64,000 nt of DNA from Aplidium turbinatum (GCA_918807975.1 OU964922.1:28198329-28262328), one strand, 5' to 3'; positions 10,001-19,273 are shown, counted from the stretch's first letter. Notes: generated by a model from the letters alone, not told the origin. Program-made: numbers and translations.

Positions 10001-12477
10001 TATGCAATGGAATACTCAGGGTTTAGGGGTTAAAGGTTAGGGGCTAGGGGATAATGGTTAAGGGTGAAGGGCTAGGAGTTAGGGGTTAGAAGTTAGGGGT
10101 TAGGAGTTGGGGTTAAGGTTAGGGTTAGGGTTAAGGGTTAAGGGTTAGGGGTTAGGGGTTAGGGGTTAGGGGTTAGGGGTTAGGGTTAGGGTTAGGGTTA
10201 GGGTTAGTGGTAAGTGGTAAGTGGTAAGTGGTCAGGGGTTAGTGGTTAGGGTTTAGGGCTAGGGGTTAGAGGTTAGGGTTAGGGGTTAGGGGTTAGGGAT
10301 TAAGGTTAGTGGTTAAGGTTAGTGGTTAAGGTTAGTGGTTAGTGGTTAGTGGTTAGGGGTTAGGGGTTAGGGGTTAGGGGTTAGGGGTTAGGGTTAGGTT
10401 TTCGATTAACTGTCGTTCGATAAACTGTCGTTCGATTAACTGTCGTTTCGATAAACTGTCGTTTCGATAAACTGTCGTTCGATAAACTGTCGTAGTACCG
10501 TCTGCCATAGACAGATGGTCCACTAGCCAGATGGTCTAGGTGACTCTTTTGACCAGTGGACCATCTAGCTAGGGGGCTTCTGACTAGTGTACCTTCTGAA
10601 GGTAGGTCGGTCACTCCAATGGTCATGGTGTCATCATACATCTCCAAATGTTACAAAATAAAATCGTTTCCATGATTATGACAAATTTTCAAACACTATT
10701 GGCTCATAAGGTCTTTATAAAACGGTAACAGTAAGAGAAAATTCGGCCGAAAAGCCAACATTATGAGAAAAAATATCATGCAAAAATCTCAAAAACCTGA
10801 TGTGATGGGTAAAATCTGATGTGATTTTTGAAATCAGCCTCAATATACCCCAAATCACATCTTAGATTGCAGAAATAAATTTTTTTATCTTTTTTGTTGG
10901 CCTGTGTTATAACTAGGCCTACTAGATCTACGAGTAAGCTTCACCAACTTTACATTGTTTGGTTAAACAACTTGTAAATTTGTTCATTGGACAATGAAAC
11001 ATAAGTTATGAATGCAATTCATTGCCCATTGCAAATTGTAAACAGTTTTTAAAAATATACTTTTTAACACTGATGTTTATTTATTTTTTTCAAAAGTTTC
11101 CTGTTCATCTTACCTTTTTCTTACTTACCATGTTCCTTATCAATTCAACGTAATGTAGTAAAAGAGCTAATGACGTCACGTGTGTTGTCTTTTAGTATTA
11201 CTGTGTTGGATCAGTCATGTTCCAAAAATACAACCCAACACCGGCTGCCTGGTTGTCACGTGATGGATCAGCACAGATATACTGGGGAGGAGCTACGTCA
11301 CATAGGGACCGCTATTGTGCATGTGGAGAAACTGGTGAGATAGTTTCATTATTAATGGAAAGCTTTTGCGATGATGTTGAGATCACCGACATACAGTTCA
11401 AATACAGGAAACGAAATATCAACAACATCAACTCAACTGATGTCAATTTAGAAAAATAGTTGATCTAAATGTTTTTAAGATTATCTACTAAATCAAAACT
11501 GCGTTTCTTTTATGGCTAAACATTTGGCCATTTCCATGCGCATTGCAATGCAGATAAGTTTTATACCACACATTGTAATTCCGGGAGGTCATAGTGAGCT
11601 GAGCAATTTCAAAGTTAGATTTAAATTTATTCTAATTGTCTAAAAAGGAAATTGTTCTTGTGTTTTATTCAAAACACCTTTGTGGGGAACGTTTCTTAGC
11701 ATTTTCTATTTGTTGACCACGCTGCCTTTAACACGGCCACGCACAAAACGTATCAGATTAGATGCAATTTCGAAATCACATATGACCTAAAAATGTCATG
11801 TTAAAATGAAACAATTTGTTTTAAAATTTGTTGATATGCATATAACTTCTACAAATTAATCTCATCCCTGCCAAAACAAATTGATCTGATTAAAGGCGAG
11901 CGATTTAATGTATGGTGAAAACTCAAGTTTGTTAGAAATTAGGCTTAGCACCAATGAAAAACAATTTGGCTAATCTCTCTATATCCAACAGTTGACAGTT
12001 TTACTTCAAATAGCTTTACTCGGCTTATAATTAGATGAAGCGTAGGATGCAGAAAGCGAAATATTACAAATTTTATTTAGTTTATTCCATGATAAAGTTG
12101 CTTTGGCATGTCATTACAAAACTACGTCTTCCGTAACTTCAACTTAGCCATAAAAGACAACAGGTTTCCTCTTTTTAATTTGCTGCTTTTGCTACTCATC
12201 ACATTGCTTTCGTTCCAATTTAGTCTTGAACAAAACATAAAAGACCTAACGAAACTTTATATGTCGATATTTTTAAAATGCAGGTACCTGTGAGAACAAC
12301 AGTTGGAAATGCAATTGTGACAAGAACATTTCCCCTGGAACGTCGGATGAAGGATATTTGACGGATAAGGATTCGCTTCCAGTGACGGAATTGCAATTCG
12401 GAGACACTGACCACAGCAGTGAAAGTGGATGGCACACACTCGGTCCATTGATATGCAGTGGACGTAGGCAGGATTAG
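1025..12477 (+). CDS. Secreted collagen-like protein with CASPR-type fibrinogen-like domain (complete, six exons)
   Basis: I assemble six exons: 1025-1246, 1586-1658, 4543-4680, 8078-8229, 11196-11334 and 12284-12477. All are bounded by GT/AG with matching phases (0,1,1,0,1) and give 918 coding bases, about 305 residues. Residues 1-20 are a signal peptide. Residues 63-77 hold five Gly-X-Y triplets (GKT, GLK, GAK, GQK, GER) spanning the exon 1/2 junction. Exon 2 continues as a charged helix with ERLRKLEKEQENFK. Residues 106-302 resemble the fibrinogen-like domain of contactin-associated proteins: SGVYLISP and VYCNF (exon 3), ALIEQSQSCRQ (exon 4), AAWLSRDGS, YWGGA and CACGE (exon 5), KCNCDKN, DEGYLTDKDSLPVTELQFGDT and LGPLIC (exon 6). 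The collagen-plus-fibrinogen plan recalls ficolins, so an extracellular lectin or adhesion role is plausible but unproven. AATAAA signals follow at about 12843 and 12938. Confidence 0.85.
1958..2170. repeat. Nearly pure A+T tract (TTA/TTAT-rich)
   Basis: About 200 bases are almost exclusively A and T, with imperfect TTATTA repeats, in intron 2 of the collagen-like gene. Apparent open frames through it on both strands translate to Ile/Leu/Tyr/Phe runs and are not genes. The same tract is at 16690-16902 and 40732-40944 in inverted orientation. Confidence 0.85.
2186..2240 (+). repeat. 50-bp dispersed module (GTTTGAATAAG...GAAACAGGCTGT), first copy
   Basis: The module begins with TTTGAATAAGGACC, contains TGATGATCC and ends in GTGAAACAGGCTGTAG. 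Two related copies in the opposite orientation lie at 3268-3325 and 3443-3500. All three recur in the two P' blocks. It may be the terminus of an unrecognised element. Confidence 0.5.
2313..2510 (+). mobile_element. tRNA-derived SINE (SINE-1)
   Basis: An A box TAGCCGAGTGG lies at 2324-2334 and a B box GGTTCGATACC at 2368-2378, spaced as in tRNA genes and preceded by ACA. The tRNA-like head resembles serine/leucine tRNAs, but the acceptor stem does not pair and an unrelated body runs on to about 2510, so this is a SINE head rather than a tRNA gene. It lies in intron 2 of the collagen-like gene. Inverted copies at 16350-16547 and 40392-40589 are the same insertion carried by the block duplication. 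Exact ends are uncertain. Confidence 0.6.
3220..3500 (-). repeat. Two tandem ~175-bp units carrying the 50-bp module
   Basis: Two related units end in ACAACCTGTTTTACCC...TTATTCAAAT (3268-3325) and CAGCCTGTTTCAAC...TTATTCAAACAG (3443-3500). Each is preceded by a GTTCACCTAAAA- or TTCACCTATAAA-like stretch. They are inverted relative to the copy at 2186. No coding potential is visible. Repeated at 15360-15640 and 39402-39682. Confidence 0.5.
4290..4385 (+). repeat. Dispersed repeat with weak tRNA-like boxes
   Basis: A stretch including CATTACAAGACATGTAAC, GAGTC and CCTGTCAGAAGATATTT closely matches 59240-59315 in the otherwise unrelated T block. GTAACTGAGTC and GAGTATGACCCC sit where A and B boxes would, so a degenerate tRNA-derived SINE is possible but weak. 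Inverted copy at 38517-38612. Confidence 0.35.
4875..6040 (-). mobile_element. CR1/Jockey-type LINE, decayed 3' half of reverse transcriptase ORF
   Basis: On the minus strand from about 6040 the translation gives SVLAPFLYKIHTLDLPNT then AYTDDLAILHLSSHWETLE (the reverse transcriptase YADD region, here YTDD), TKTVTTAFHLNNQEAKREL, NPKYLRVVLDRLLSYR, IVTGCPQPTPSDNLPVLAGI, YLGKLPMELGVEEELL and finally CGTEEQIADHTI near 5100. These are hallmark motifs of CR1/Jockey-type LINE C-termini. The pieces lie in several frames with stops between, so the copy is dead. The 3' end contains a GAAGAAGGTTC/GAAGAAGAAG tail near 4880-4910. Intron 3 of the collagen-like gene, antisense. Copy at 36862-38027 plus. Confidence 0.8.
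6300..6415 (+). mobile_element. LINE reverse transcriptase fragment
   Basis: The plus strand encodes SLLCIPLKVLERLIYARVE and IIDPRLPKEQTGF, the conserved fingers region of a CR1/Jockey-type reverse transcriptase. It is only about 35 residues long and is cut by the adjoining SINE-2. It faces the LINE at 4875-6040, so it comes from a different insertion or a rearranged one. Inverted copy 36487-36602. Confidence 0.7.
6420..6730 (+). mobile_element. tRNA-derived SINE (SINE-2)
   Basis: An A box TAGCTCAGTGG lies at 6427-6437 and a degenerate B box AGTTCGACTAT at 6469-6479. The head resembles a common tRNA 5' half but is too diverged to be functional. A non-tRNA body of about 240 bases follows. It abuts a LINE fragment on its left. 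The open frame across it (6314-6730) mixes LINE and SINE and is not a gene. Inverted copy 36172-36482. The 3' boundary is a guess. Confidence 0.55.
6737..6900. repeat. MITE-end-like sequence related to 58173-58605
   Basis: TGTGATTGGTTGGCGGTGG at 6739-6757 and AGTGGCTACC at about 6790-6799 match, in order, the right arm of the MITE at 58514-58582, but with different spacing. It is followed by TTAGACCCTCGGCTCCAGA and a (GAC)n run, with a similar CCCTCGGCCC...CGACGATGAT string near 27611-27640. Probably an old MITE fragment. Inverted copy near 36002-36165. Confidence 0.4.
7421..7792 (-). CDS. Unrecognised 123-residue ORF antisense in intron 3
   Basis: A single uninterrupted frame from an ATG at 7792 to the stop at 7421, basic and Lys/Asn-rich, with FSKFIRKVTAINHDQF near the C-terminus and no signal peptide or membrane segment. 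I do not recognise the family. An A-rich run (T on this strand) of about 14 bases lies just upstream of the start. The length is notable in such AT-rich DNA, but codon use cannot separate a small gene from a transposon-derived remnant or chance. The second copy at 35110-35481 is identical in translation, which only reflects the recent block duplication. Confidence 0.3.
   Translation of the reverse strand: MYNHKNWAVNASQNLLNSWVNLIHIKFLAKEIIFHSSVGFTTVNDVLCLKNGNVLQEPFIREYNGDSNGAKQKTKHFNKIKQITELESMAKLITKEKDRTKFSKFIRKVTAINHDQFVAQEDS
8649..8720 (+). repeat. Left member of an inverted repeat pair (8649-8720 / 10785-10855)
   Basis: GGGTATATTTTGGG...AATTCAAAAATCACATCA here is matched in inverted orientation at about 10785-10855 (TGATGTGATTTTTGAAATCA...AATATACCCC). 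Both also contain a second CATCAGG-type motif. The pair could be terminal repeats of a roughly 2.2-kb unit enclosing the fold-back element, or two solo fragments. No transposase lies between them. Inverted copies at about 34182-34253 and 32053-32123. Confidence 0.4.
9300..9562 (-). pseudogene. Decayed fragment of a cysteine-motif protein (CYICG...VKQAYLAYFKIRLGDQDK)
   Basis: From an ATG at 9562 on the minus strand the frame reads SSKKCENDPDVLCYICGSY, then TTFVKQAYLAYFKIRLGDQD and WAPH. A one-base frame change later it continues as VACKACVENLRR, where an in-frame TAG replaces an expected Trp. The CxxC...CxxC spacing and the AYF.I.LGDQDK.WAPH string recall an uncharacterised multi-copy family I associate with marine invertebrate genomes (from memory, not checked). 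Frameshift plus stop make this a pseudogene. Its intronic, repeat-rich setting suggests a retro- or transposon-carried copy. Second copy 33340-33602 plus. Confidence 0.5.
9833..9994 (+). repeat. Minisatellite, ~14-16-bp unit CGACAGTTTATCGAA
   Basis: About eleven imperfect head-to-tail units of the form (A)CGACAGTTYATCGAA. The inverted counterpart is at 10399-10494. Copy at 32908-33069. Confidence 0.85.
10017..10401 (+). repeat. Interstitial telomere-like array (TTAGGG/TTAGGGG variants)
   Basis: About 385 bases of degenerate G-rich repeats: TTAGGG, TTAGGGG, TTAAGGG, TTAGTGG and GGTAAGT variants. It is internal to an intron and bounded on both sides by minisatellites, so it is not a chromosome end. 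The copy at 32507-32885 differs by about one 6-base unit. Confidence 0.9.
10399..10494 (-). repeat. Minisatellite, inverted partner of 9833-9994
   Basis: Six units of TTCGATAAACTGTCGT, the reverse complement of the left array. Copy at 32414-32509. Confidence 0.85.
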
Positions 12478-13219
12478 AACTAATGCGCTGTATTGAAATA
12501 CAGCGTAGTTGTTGACTTTATAAGAAGCTGATTGTTTATTAGAAAGTGTATTCACTCAATCATTGTTCAATTATTGTCCATTCTATTCTACTTAAAAATT
12601 ATTCTTATAGATTAATCATTGCATTGTATCCACTATCGCGTGTTGTTCCGCCTGGTGTTAACATTTACAGCTTTTTTGCAAGGATTCCATTTCAACGAAA
12701 CTTTCTGAAAACTATACGCTTGGCTCAAATTACTGCGTTGAACTATGTGCAAAACCCAAATACGTTTCAATTGAAAACATGGCTTAAATATTTTTGTGTA
12801 TTTCTGTTTTTGTTGCTTTTTGCAACAAAAGACATGTTTGGAAATAAAAAAGACAATTATTCACTTTTCACAAACACTTTCATCCTTAAATTTCAGGCAT
12901 TGCGATTTCTTGCTAAATCTCACCGGAGTTATGACTTAATAAACTCAAGTGTGAAAAAAAGAAATTTTGCTGTATGATAATAATGTGTGTTTTATAATAC
13001 AGTAGAGCTGTATCTATTGCAGATATGTGTTGCTCCCCAACGCTTTACCAAACGAACAGTTTAAGACAGCCCTATAGAAGCGCTGTCAAGTAGGCCTACA
13101 TTATCATTATTCTGAATCCATTCCTTTACTGAGTTCCAAGCAGGAATAAAGAAAGTACCACTTTAAAAAGTCTACATGGTATTTATTTATTTGCATCAGA
13201 TTCAAGATAGTCCATAAAT
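12478..13219 (+). other. 3' flank / 3' UTR of the collagen-like gene
   Basis: After the stop at 12475-12477 no further exon of the domain is needed. AATAAA hexamers occur at about 12843, 12938 and 13146. An open frame at 12546-12977 is low-complexity and unsupported. A TAGGCCTA palindrome lies near 13092. Confidence 0.4.
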
Positions 13220-13657
13220 ATGATATATCCAATCTCCATATTCGCTTACAGAAGATTGCCCATCAACATGGGTCATCTGTTTCCATGACTAACGGTTTTT
13301 AACTATCTCGCCCAGTGTCGTCAAATTGAGTTCGGTCTATTCCTGGATGTTATTATGTCATAGTCTTGATGGTCTACTTCGTTTTCTCTTTCCGTTAACT
13401 TTACCTTCCATGCAGATTTTGCTGACTTCGTAGTTTGAGCTTTTAGTATGGCCGAAAAGTTTTAGAATTTTTGATTTTATAGCTGCAATTGGGTGTAGCT
13501 TCGTTATAGTCAATAGGCCTTCTATTTTTATGTGGTCAAATATCCATTTGTTCGTCATGTTTCTAATAATGTGATTTTGGAAAATTGTGATTTTTTTCAA
13601 TGTTACGGAGGTCCAATTTATGCATTCTAGACTGCTACCACGACTGGTAAAACGCAA
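13220..13657 (-). mobile_element. LINE C-terminal fragment
   Basis: On the minus strand the frame gives LTITKLHPIAAIKSKILKLF, then GHTKSSNYEVSKICMEGKVN and GKRKRSRPSRL. This is the typical post-RT C-terminal pattern of several LINE clades (KLRYFGH...CMEGKVNGKRKRGRP). It continues after a stop as NIQE.TELNLTTLGEIVKNR and HVDGQSSVSEYGD. Decayed. It lies just beyond the gene's 3' end. Copy at 29251-29688 plus. Confidence 0.7.
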
Positions 13658-13804
13658 GTGCTGACAATTGTTGATTTTAGTTTGATTGGGAGTTCATTGG
13701 AGGTTGAGATCTTTTTATTCTTTTCAAATGCTGCCCAGGTGCATATTACATTCACACTTAAGAAGTAAAAACAAAGCAACTCCAAAGAGCTGAATTACAA
13801 TGAG

Positions 13805-14768
13805 CAGAGATGTGCAAGATCACTAGTTTTGGTGATCTTGAAGATCAAGATCACTTTTTCTGTAGGTCTACTTGAAACAAAAAATGCAGTTTTTGATTAA
13901 TGAGATTGCAAACAATATACATAGGTACTTAAGTAATCTGGTTAAATATAGTTGGTACTATTAACTTTTACTTTTAACTACTCAATCGTTGGTTTCAGAA
14001 TTATAGTGAGTTAAGGACTGTTGCTATTAATGCTATGAATGCCTTTGAACTACACCATTTTTCACCAAGTTTTTGTCTGGTTGATATGGGAAGCATTTAT
14101 TCGTATTAAGTAGTTTCAATTTTCAGAGGATTATTTCAATACTTTGCACCATTTACCCATCTGGCAACCTTGATACTGATGTCTGCTATCAAAAAACGTT
14201 CAGAGGTCTGCGGTCAGAAAAACCGCTCCAAACCAAGATACAACGATAATACAAAAAAGAGGCAACATATCATTTCACATTTATTTTATTTGTTTATACG
14301 AAGACCCTAAACAATTCCTTGATCTGGTTATTGTTGTGATAAACCACAAGACCGACACTAACCCTAACTTTACAAGACCAAGTCGACTGTGAAGTTTAGT
14401 TTTTTTTTACATTGCCACTCTAATCAACTTTTGAAAGATTACAGTAAGATTGGGTCAGAGAAAGCAAACAATTTCTTAATGTAATTTCTTAATCATTTTT
14501 TTTTTATCATACCTCAACATAAAGTACACAAGTAAGTTTACTTTTTTACAACCAACACAAAAAAAGTTTTAGCCACTATTTACTTTGCACAGCACGATTT
14601 CGAAACAATCCTTCTATCTACAGTAGTATTAGAAAGACGTAAACTTTAATTAGGAAATGATCTTGATCTTATTGATTTTCAAGATCAAGATCACATAAAT
14701 AAAATTTATCTCCATGATCAAGATCAGATCACGATTTTGATCTCCAAGATCAAGATCACGCCCAACTG
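13805..14768 (-). mobile_element. Non-autonomous hAT-type element, copy B
   Basis: It begins CAGAGATGTGCAAGATCAC and ends GATCACGCCCAACTG. It shares with copy A the internal order: GATCTTGAAGATC palindromes, a GGTTAAA...AGTTGGTA block, CCATTTACCCATCTGGCAACC, GTTCAGAGGTCTGCGG and further GATC palindromes near 14650-14765. Possible but imperfect flanking duplications (ACAATGAG versus ATTATGAG) fit an old insertion. No coding capacity. Copy at 28140-29103. Confidence 0.6.
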
Positions 14769-15164
14769 TAATTATGAGTATAGTTCCAATCCACAGGGTA
14801 TCGAACCCATGCCTTCAGATTCGCAATTTTCCATTTTCGAACAGAAAAGTAAACTTGCAATACTTTGTGCTTGCTGCGTTGCAGAACCAATATATTCCCA
14901 TGACTATACAATGATTATGTAGTTTAAATTCTTTATCATGGACTTTACTTGATGAAGTGGAAAGTGCAAGACTTCAAATTTCAACAGCAGAAGAATCATC
15001 ACGAGTCCGATAAGACCACAAACATATCTGCAAAACAAATCAAATTGTAATCAACAAACTACACATCAATGCAGTTTTGATGCTTATAGCAAAATGTGAC
15101 TGAGATATATAGCCTATAAACCTCTGAAAAGGTACCGTATATTACTTTATTTTGTCTACAATGT
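14769..15164. other. Right end of Q, no gene seen
   Basis: AT-rich DNA without a supported ORF. It ends at the block junction after ...GTCTACAATGT. In the other copy the same sequence continues into S (27743 leftwards). Confidence 0.5.
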
Positions 15165-16349
15165 CTGTCATGTACAAATATCTGTTGATTGACACTACAT
15201 TGGTACAGAGAACTTCACAAGCAAGCTAGCAATCCCTTGAAGTTGGTTACTTAGTTGGTTGAGAACTAGAAAATATACCCTTAATACACTGCTCCAGGGA
15301 GAGCTCCACTTGGACACCTGGGATGGCCAGGTTCAATGGCTGCAAGATCATCAGCCATTTTCTCTACTGTTTGAATAAGTACTTGTCGATGATCCCAATA
15401 AAGTTGAAACAGGCTGTTTAGGTTTATAGGTGAATGTAATTAACTTATATTTAAAATAATTTGCTCTGCTTAGCATTATAAACTTTCTTACAGTATTGAT
15501 AGCATTTCTTGTATAATAATATTATATTTAAATATTTCTATTTGAATAAAAACATTTTGATGATGCCAAATAGGGTAAAACAGGTTGTTAATATTTTTAG
15601 GTGAACAAGAGACTAACTACTCTTTAAATAATATTATTTTATTTTAGCAATGCCAAAACTACATTACATTTTATTAAACATTGTAAAAGTATGCGCGATT
15701 GAGCTATGGATTTAGTATTTGCTTAGTTTATAACAATATTGTTATTTGCTTTGACGTGTTATCCAAAACATATTGAATGCCGTGCTTTACTTCGCTAAAT
15801 TACTGCAACTTTTCTTTTAAACAAGAGGAAAAGCCAAATGCCTTTCCCCTGCACATACGTCACTGACTCTAGGCTATCTCACAAAACAGCCTGAAACAAA
15901 AGAACATAAAAAGACTAATCAAATAATATTAGTGGAGTCATTGATGTTATTGCAGCACACCGAGAACGAAAGCGTGCAGATTGGCATTGAGCCAAGTTCA
16001 TAGATAATACAGTGTCGTTCCTTCATTGTAGTTTCATGAAATAGCGTCAAGTGTACATTTTCAGTCCAAAAGTCGATAAGCAAAACTAACGTCGATTAGC
16101 CTTAAATTTGTTGCGTGGCTTTCAAATGCCATGTACAACAAAGCATCAAGCGATCACTGAAATGTGTGACAAAAATACTCCCTACAGTAGAGCTAACAAA
16201 TTGAACTCGATATAATAAATAATATTTGTTTAGGGAATTATCAAATAGAACATTTCTTCATATGAAACTTACTCTATTTGAATACACTGAATTAAACATA
16301 ATTTGGAATTACAAAATCAATTTTTAGCAGTATAAAATTAATTGTCATC

Positions 16350-16547
16350 TTATCGAGGTATACGCCCGGTAGTTGAAGGTTTAGATTAAGTGGACAGGAA
16401 GGCAAGGAAGCCAATCTTTGTGTCCACCTTCAAGCAAGCCTTTAAGTGTCTTTCTAAAGACACATTTATATGGTCTTGAGCGGTATCGAACCGGCCTCCT
16501 TTCGAGAGCTAAAACAGTGCTCTCACCACTCGGCTATGTAACTAACA
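16350..16547 (-). mobile_element. tRNA-derived SINE-1, P' copy
   Basis: Reverse-complement copy of 2313-2510 with the same A and B boxes. It is carried by block duplication, not an independent insertion. Confidence 0.6.
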
Positions 16548-16689
16548 GATTGATTGAACTGGCACGAGTAAAATATACAGTATTTCCAGGAATTCAAATA
16601 TAGTTATTAGTCTCTATAAAACCACTACAGCCTGTTTCACCCTTAAAAGAGGATCATCAGAAGGTCCTTATTCAAACAGAGTGTTTTTC

Positions 16690-16902
16690 GTAAAATAATA
16701 GAATAAATTATATAATTAAATTTAAAATAATTAAATAAACTAAATAATAAATAAAATATAAATAAAATAATATAATAAATAGTATAATAAATATAATATA
16801 ATAATAATACAATATTATTAATATTAATAAAATAATATAATAATAACATAATATATAAAATAATAAAATATAATAAAATAAATTAATTAATTGAATTAAA
16901 AT
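16690..16902. repeat. A+T tract, P' copy
   Basis: Inverted copy of 1958-2170. Confidence 0.85.
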
Positions 16903-17201
16903 TAATTTAAATAGAATGTTTTTTTGCTTGGCATTGAACATTTTTTGTAGTATAGTATTTATTGTTCAGTATTTACAGTATGCGTATTGCAGCACAAACT
17001 AAAAAATTTAATGAAAACTGTTTTTTTTTGTCGGCGTATGTTCATTTTTACGATACTTGTTTTCAGTACCGTAGCAAGTTAATGTAGTGGAGCACTTTTA
17101 AATAAATATTCTTTATTAATTAAGGCTAAACTGTAGGCCTACACGTTAATTTGCTTTAATTGTGGAATATTTTCATAATTCGCTTGCAAATAATTAAATA
17201 C

Positions 17202-17835
17202 ATTTGAAATTTTCTTGTTCCTTTTCAAGCTTTCGTAATCTTTCGCTGATATTTTCTGAAGTTGCTCGTTCTCCCTGAAAATATTTCAATCAAGAAAATT
17301 ACTTTGTACTGAATGCAATTAAACAAAGAGTTGAAAGTGTGCGCGATTGTCGGCGATTTCTACAAAAAGTGTTAACGACCATCAAGATCAGGCCGCCGCG
17401 TCTTTGGAAAAAAAGCTAATGGCATGTATCACGATGGGAACAACGAGTAGATTCCTTGTCTTTTTGCCAATTTAATATAAATCTATAATCACAAGGCATC
17501 AGCCTGAATGCAACAAAAAAACCGCAAAATTCTATGAAGTAATTACGATGATTAATGATATAAAACCACATGCTATGATTAGGATGTAAAACAGAATAAA
17601 ATTAAAAGCTTACTTTTTGCCCTTTAGCGCCCTTCAATCCAGTCTTACCGGTACGAGTCTGGGCAATATTGCCATTGGAATGGACAGTTGGTTGACCAAT
17701 TGACCCATCGTTCCCACCAGCATTGCAAATAAAGGTTGGTGGACCGCCATAAAAACTACCAGCCTCTGGTGATTGACACCCACCGTAACCAATAAATAGC
17801 AGGAAGATTAGGTTTGCTTTAAACAAAATTGTCAT
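17202..17835 (-). pseudogene. Truncated copy of the collagen-like gene (exons 1-2 only)
   Basis: Exon 1 at 17614-17835 and exon 2 at 17202-17274 are identical in translation to those at 1025-1246 and 1586-1658. The remaining four exons should lie to the left on the minus strand, but P' is cut at 15165, inside intron 2, and joined to the far end of Q. This copy could encode only the signal peptide, collagen stretch and helix. If the junction is an assembly error the truncation is not real. Confidence 0.8.
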
Positions 17836-19273
17836 GCTGTTTTTTTTTTAATTTTTGCTGTACACTGTAAACAAGTTTAAATTAACTTTAAAACTACTTT
17901 GCCGGTTAATTTTGCCAGAATAAGTCTCACAATGACTAGTTGCCCATTCACAGAGATGGGAAAGATCACCAAAAATATTTGATCTTGAAGATCAAGATCA
18001 AATCACCAAAACAACCTGATCTTAAAGTTTAAGATTTACATCTTGAAGATCAAGATCATTTTGAAGATCAGTTTTTGTGTACTTGAAAAAAGTTTTTGAT
18101 TAATGATGCTGCACAAAAAAATACTATAAGCAACCTGGTTAAAGGTAGTTGGTATTGCTAAATGTTGCTTTTAACTAGAGATTAAAACTTATTAAGTTAC
18201 ATGACAAAAAACTGAATTTCTGACCTTAAACTTATAATCACTAGGCAAAATGGTGGATGCGACTAAAAAAGGGACAAAACTTTGTATTGCAATTATCGCC
18301 TTACAAAAATTCAATTCTTACTTTTTGTCCTTTCGCACCCTGTACGCACCCTATAAGCAACCTGGTTAAAGGTAGTTGTTATTGCTAACTGTTGTTTTTA
18401 ACTAGTCAATCGCCGAACTAAGAATTGTAAGAAGTTAGTTACTGTTACTATTAGGCCTATTAATCGTTGTCGTAGTTTGCATAGAATAACAACGTCACAC
18501 CCAAGGTCGAGGATAATTGCAGTACTGAAAAATCACCAAATTTAGAATTAGTTTTATGCTCTTTATTAAACACCATTGAACTGCATCATTTTTGCCAAAT
18601 TTTGTGCAGTTTCCATGGGAAGCTTTTATTTGTATTAGCCTACTAAGTATTTTCAACTTTCACTGAATTATACCAATGTTCATTGCACCATTTACCCATC
18701 TGGTAACCTTGCTTTTGTTGTCTGCTATAAAAGCGTTCAGAGGTCTGCGGGCAGACAAACCGCTCCAAACAAAAATACAAAAGCTATACAGAACAGAGGC
18801 AGCATACCATTTCAAACTTAATATATATGTTTATATCCAAACTCAAAAATTTATTGGTCAGGTTGATTTGCTGCAACAAACCACTTTACATGACCAAAAT
18901 TGGCTATAGAGTCCAGTTTTTTTAGCACCGCCATTCTAAATTTTCAAACATCTAAAATTGGGTCAAAGAAAGCATACATTTTTTTTAGAATTCACAAAAC
19001 AGAAGTGTGAACAAAGTTGAATCATGTTTTATCATACTTCAGCATGAAATACATGCGGCAGTTGATATATTTATTATGACCAATATAGAAAACTTTTTAA
19101 ATTTTGAAATGGCAACACTAACCAAATTAGATTGAAACTTTAAATCTAATTTTCTTTGATACACATCATATGAACAGTGGCTTAATATTTGCAATTGCCA
19201 CTAATTACTTTGCACAGTACGAATTCTAAAAACATACCTCTTTCGAGTGAGTAAACTTCAATTTTAAAGTGAT

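Larger units (their letters stand above)
9795..10610. mobile_element. Fold-back element enclosing a telomere-like array
   Basis: The outer arms share AGAAGGTAC and GATGGTCTGCCAT-like pieces in inverted orientation (about 9795-9833 and 10495-10610). Next inside are inverted minisatellite arrays (9833-9994 and 10399-10494). The core is a telomere-like array (10017-10401). There is no coding capacity: frames across it are repeat translations. It lies in intron 4 of the collagen-like gene. Copy at 32298-33107. Confidence 0.65.
15165..18859 (-). repeat. Block P', inverted copy of 1-3695
   Basis: The sequence is the reverse complement of 1-3695 (coordinates sum to 18860) with no difference I noticed, and it is repeated directly at 39207-42901. 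It joins Q head-on at 15164/15165 with no more than about one base of shared sequence. It contains the first two exons of the collagen-like gene, SINE-1, the A+T tract and most of the hAT-type element. Confidence 0.95.

Noticed and set aside
10017-10401. True chromosome end
   Set aside because: The array is degenerate, bounded on both sides by other repeats and lies within an intron.
9729-10647. ORFs of 103 and 88 residues with repeated TVYRTTVHRT-like motifs
   Set aside because: They are translations of the CGACAGTTTATCGAA minisatellite.
12220-12555. Minus-strand 111-residue ORF
   Set aside because: Antisense shadow of exon 6 of the collagen-like gene.
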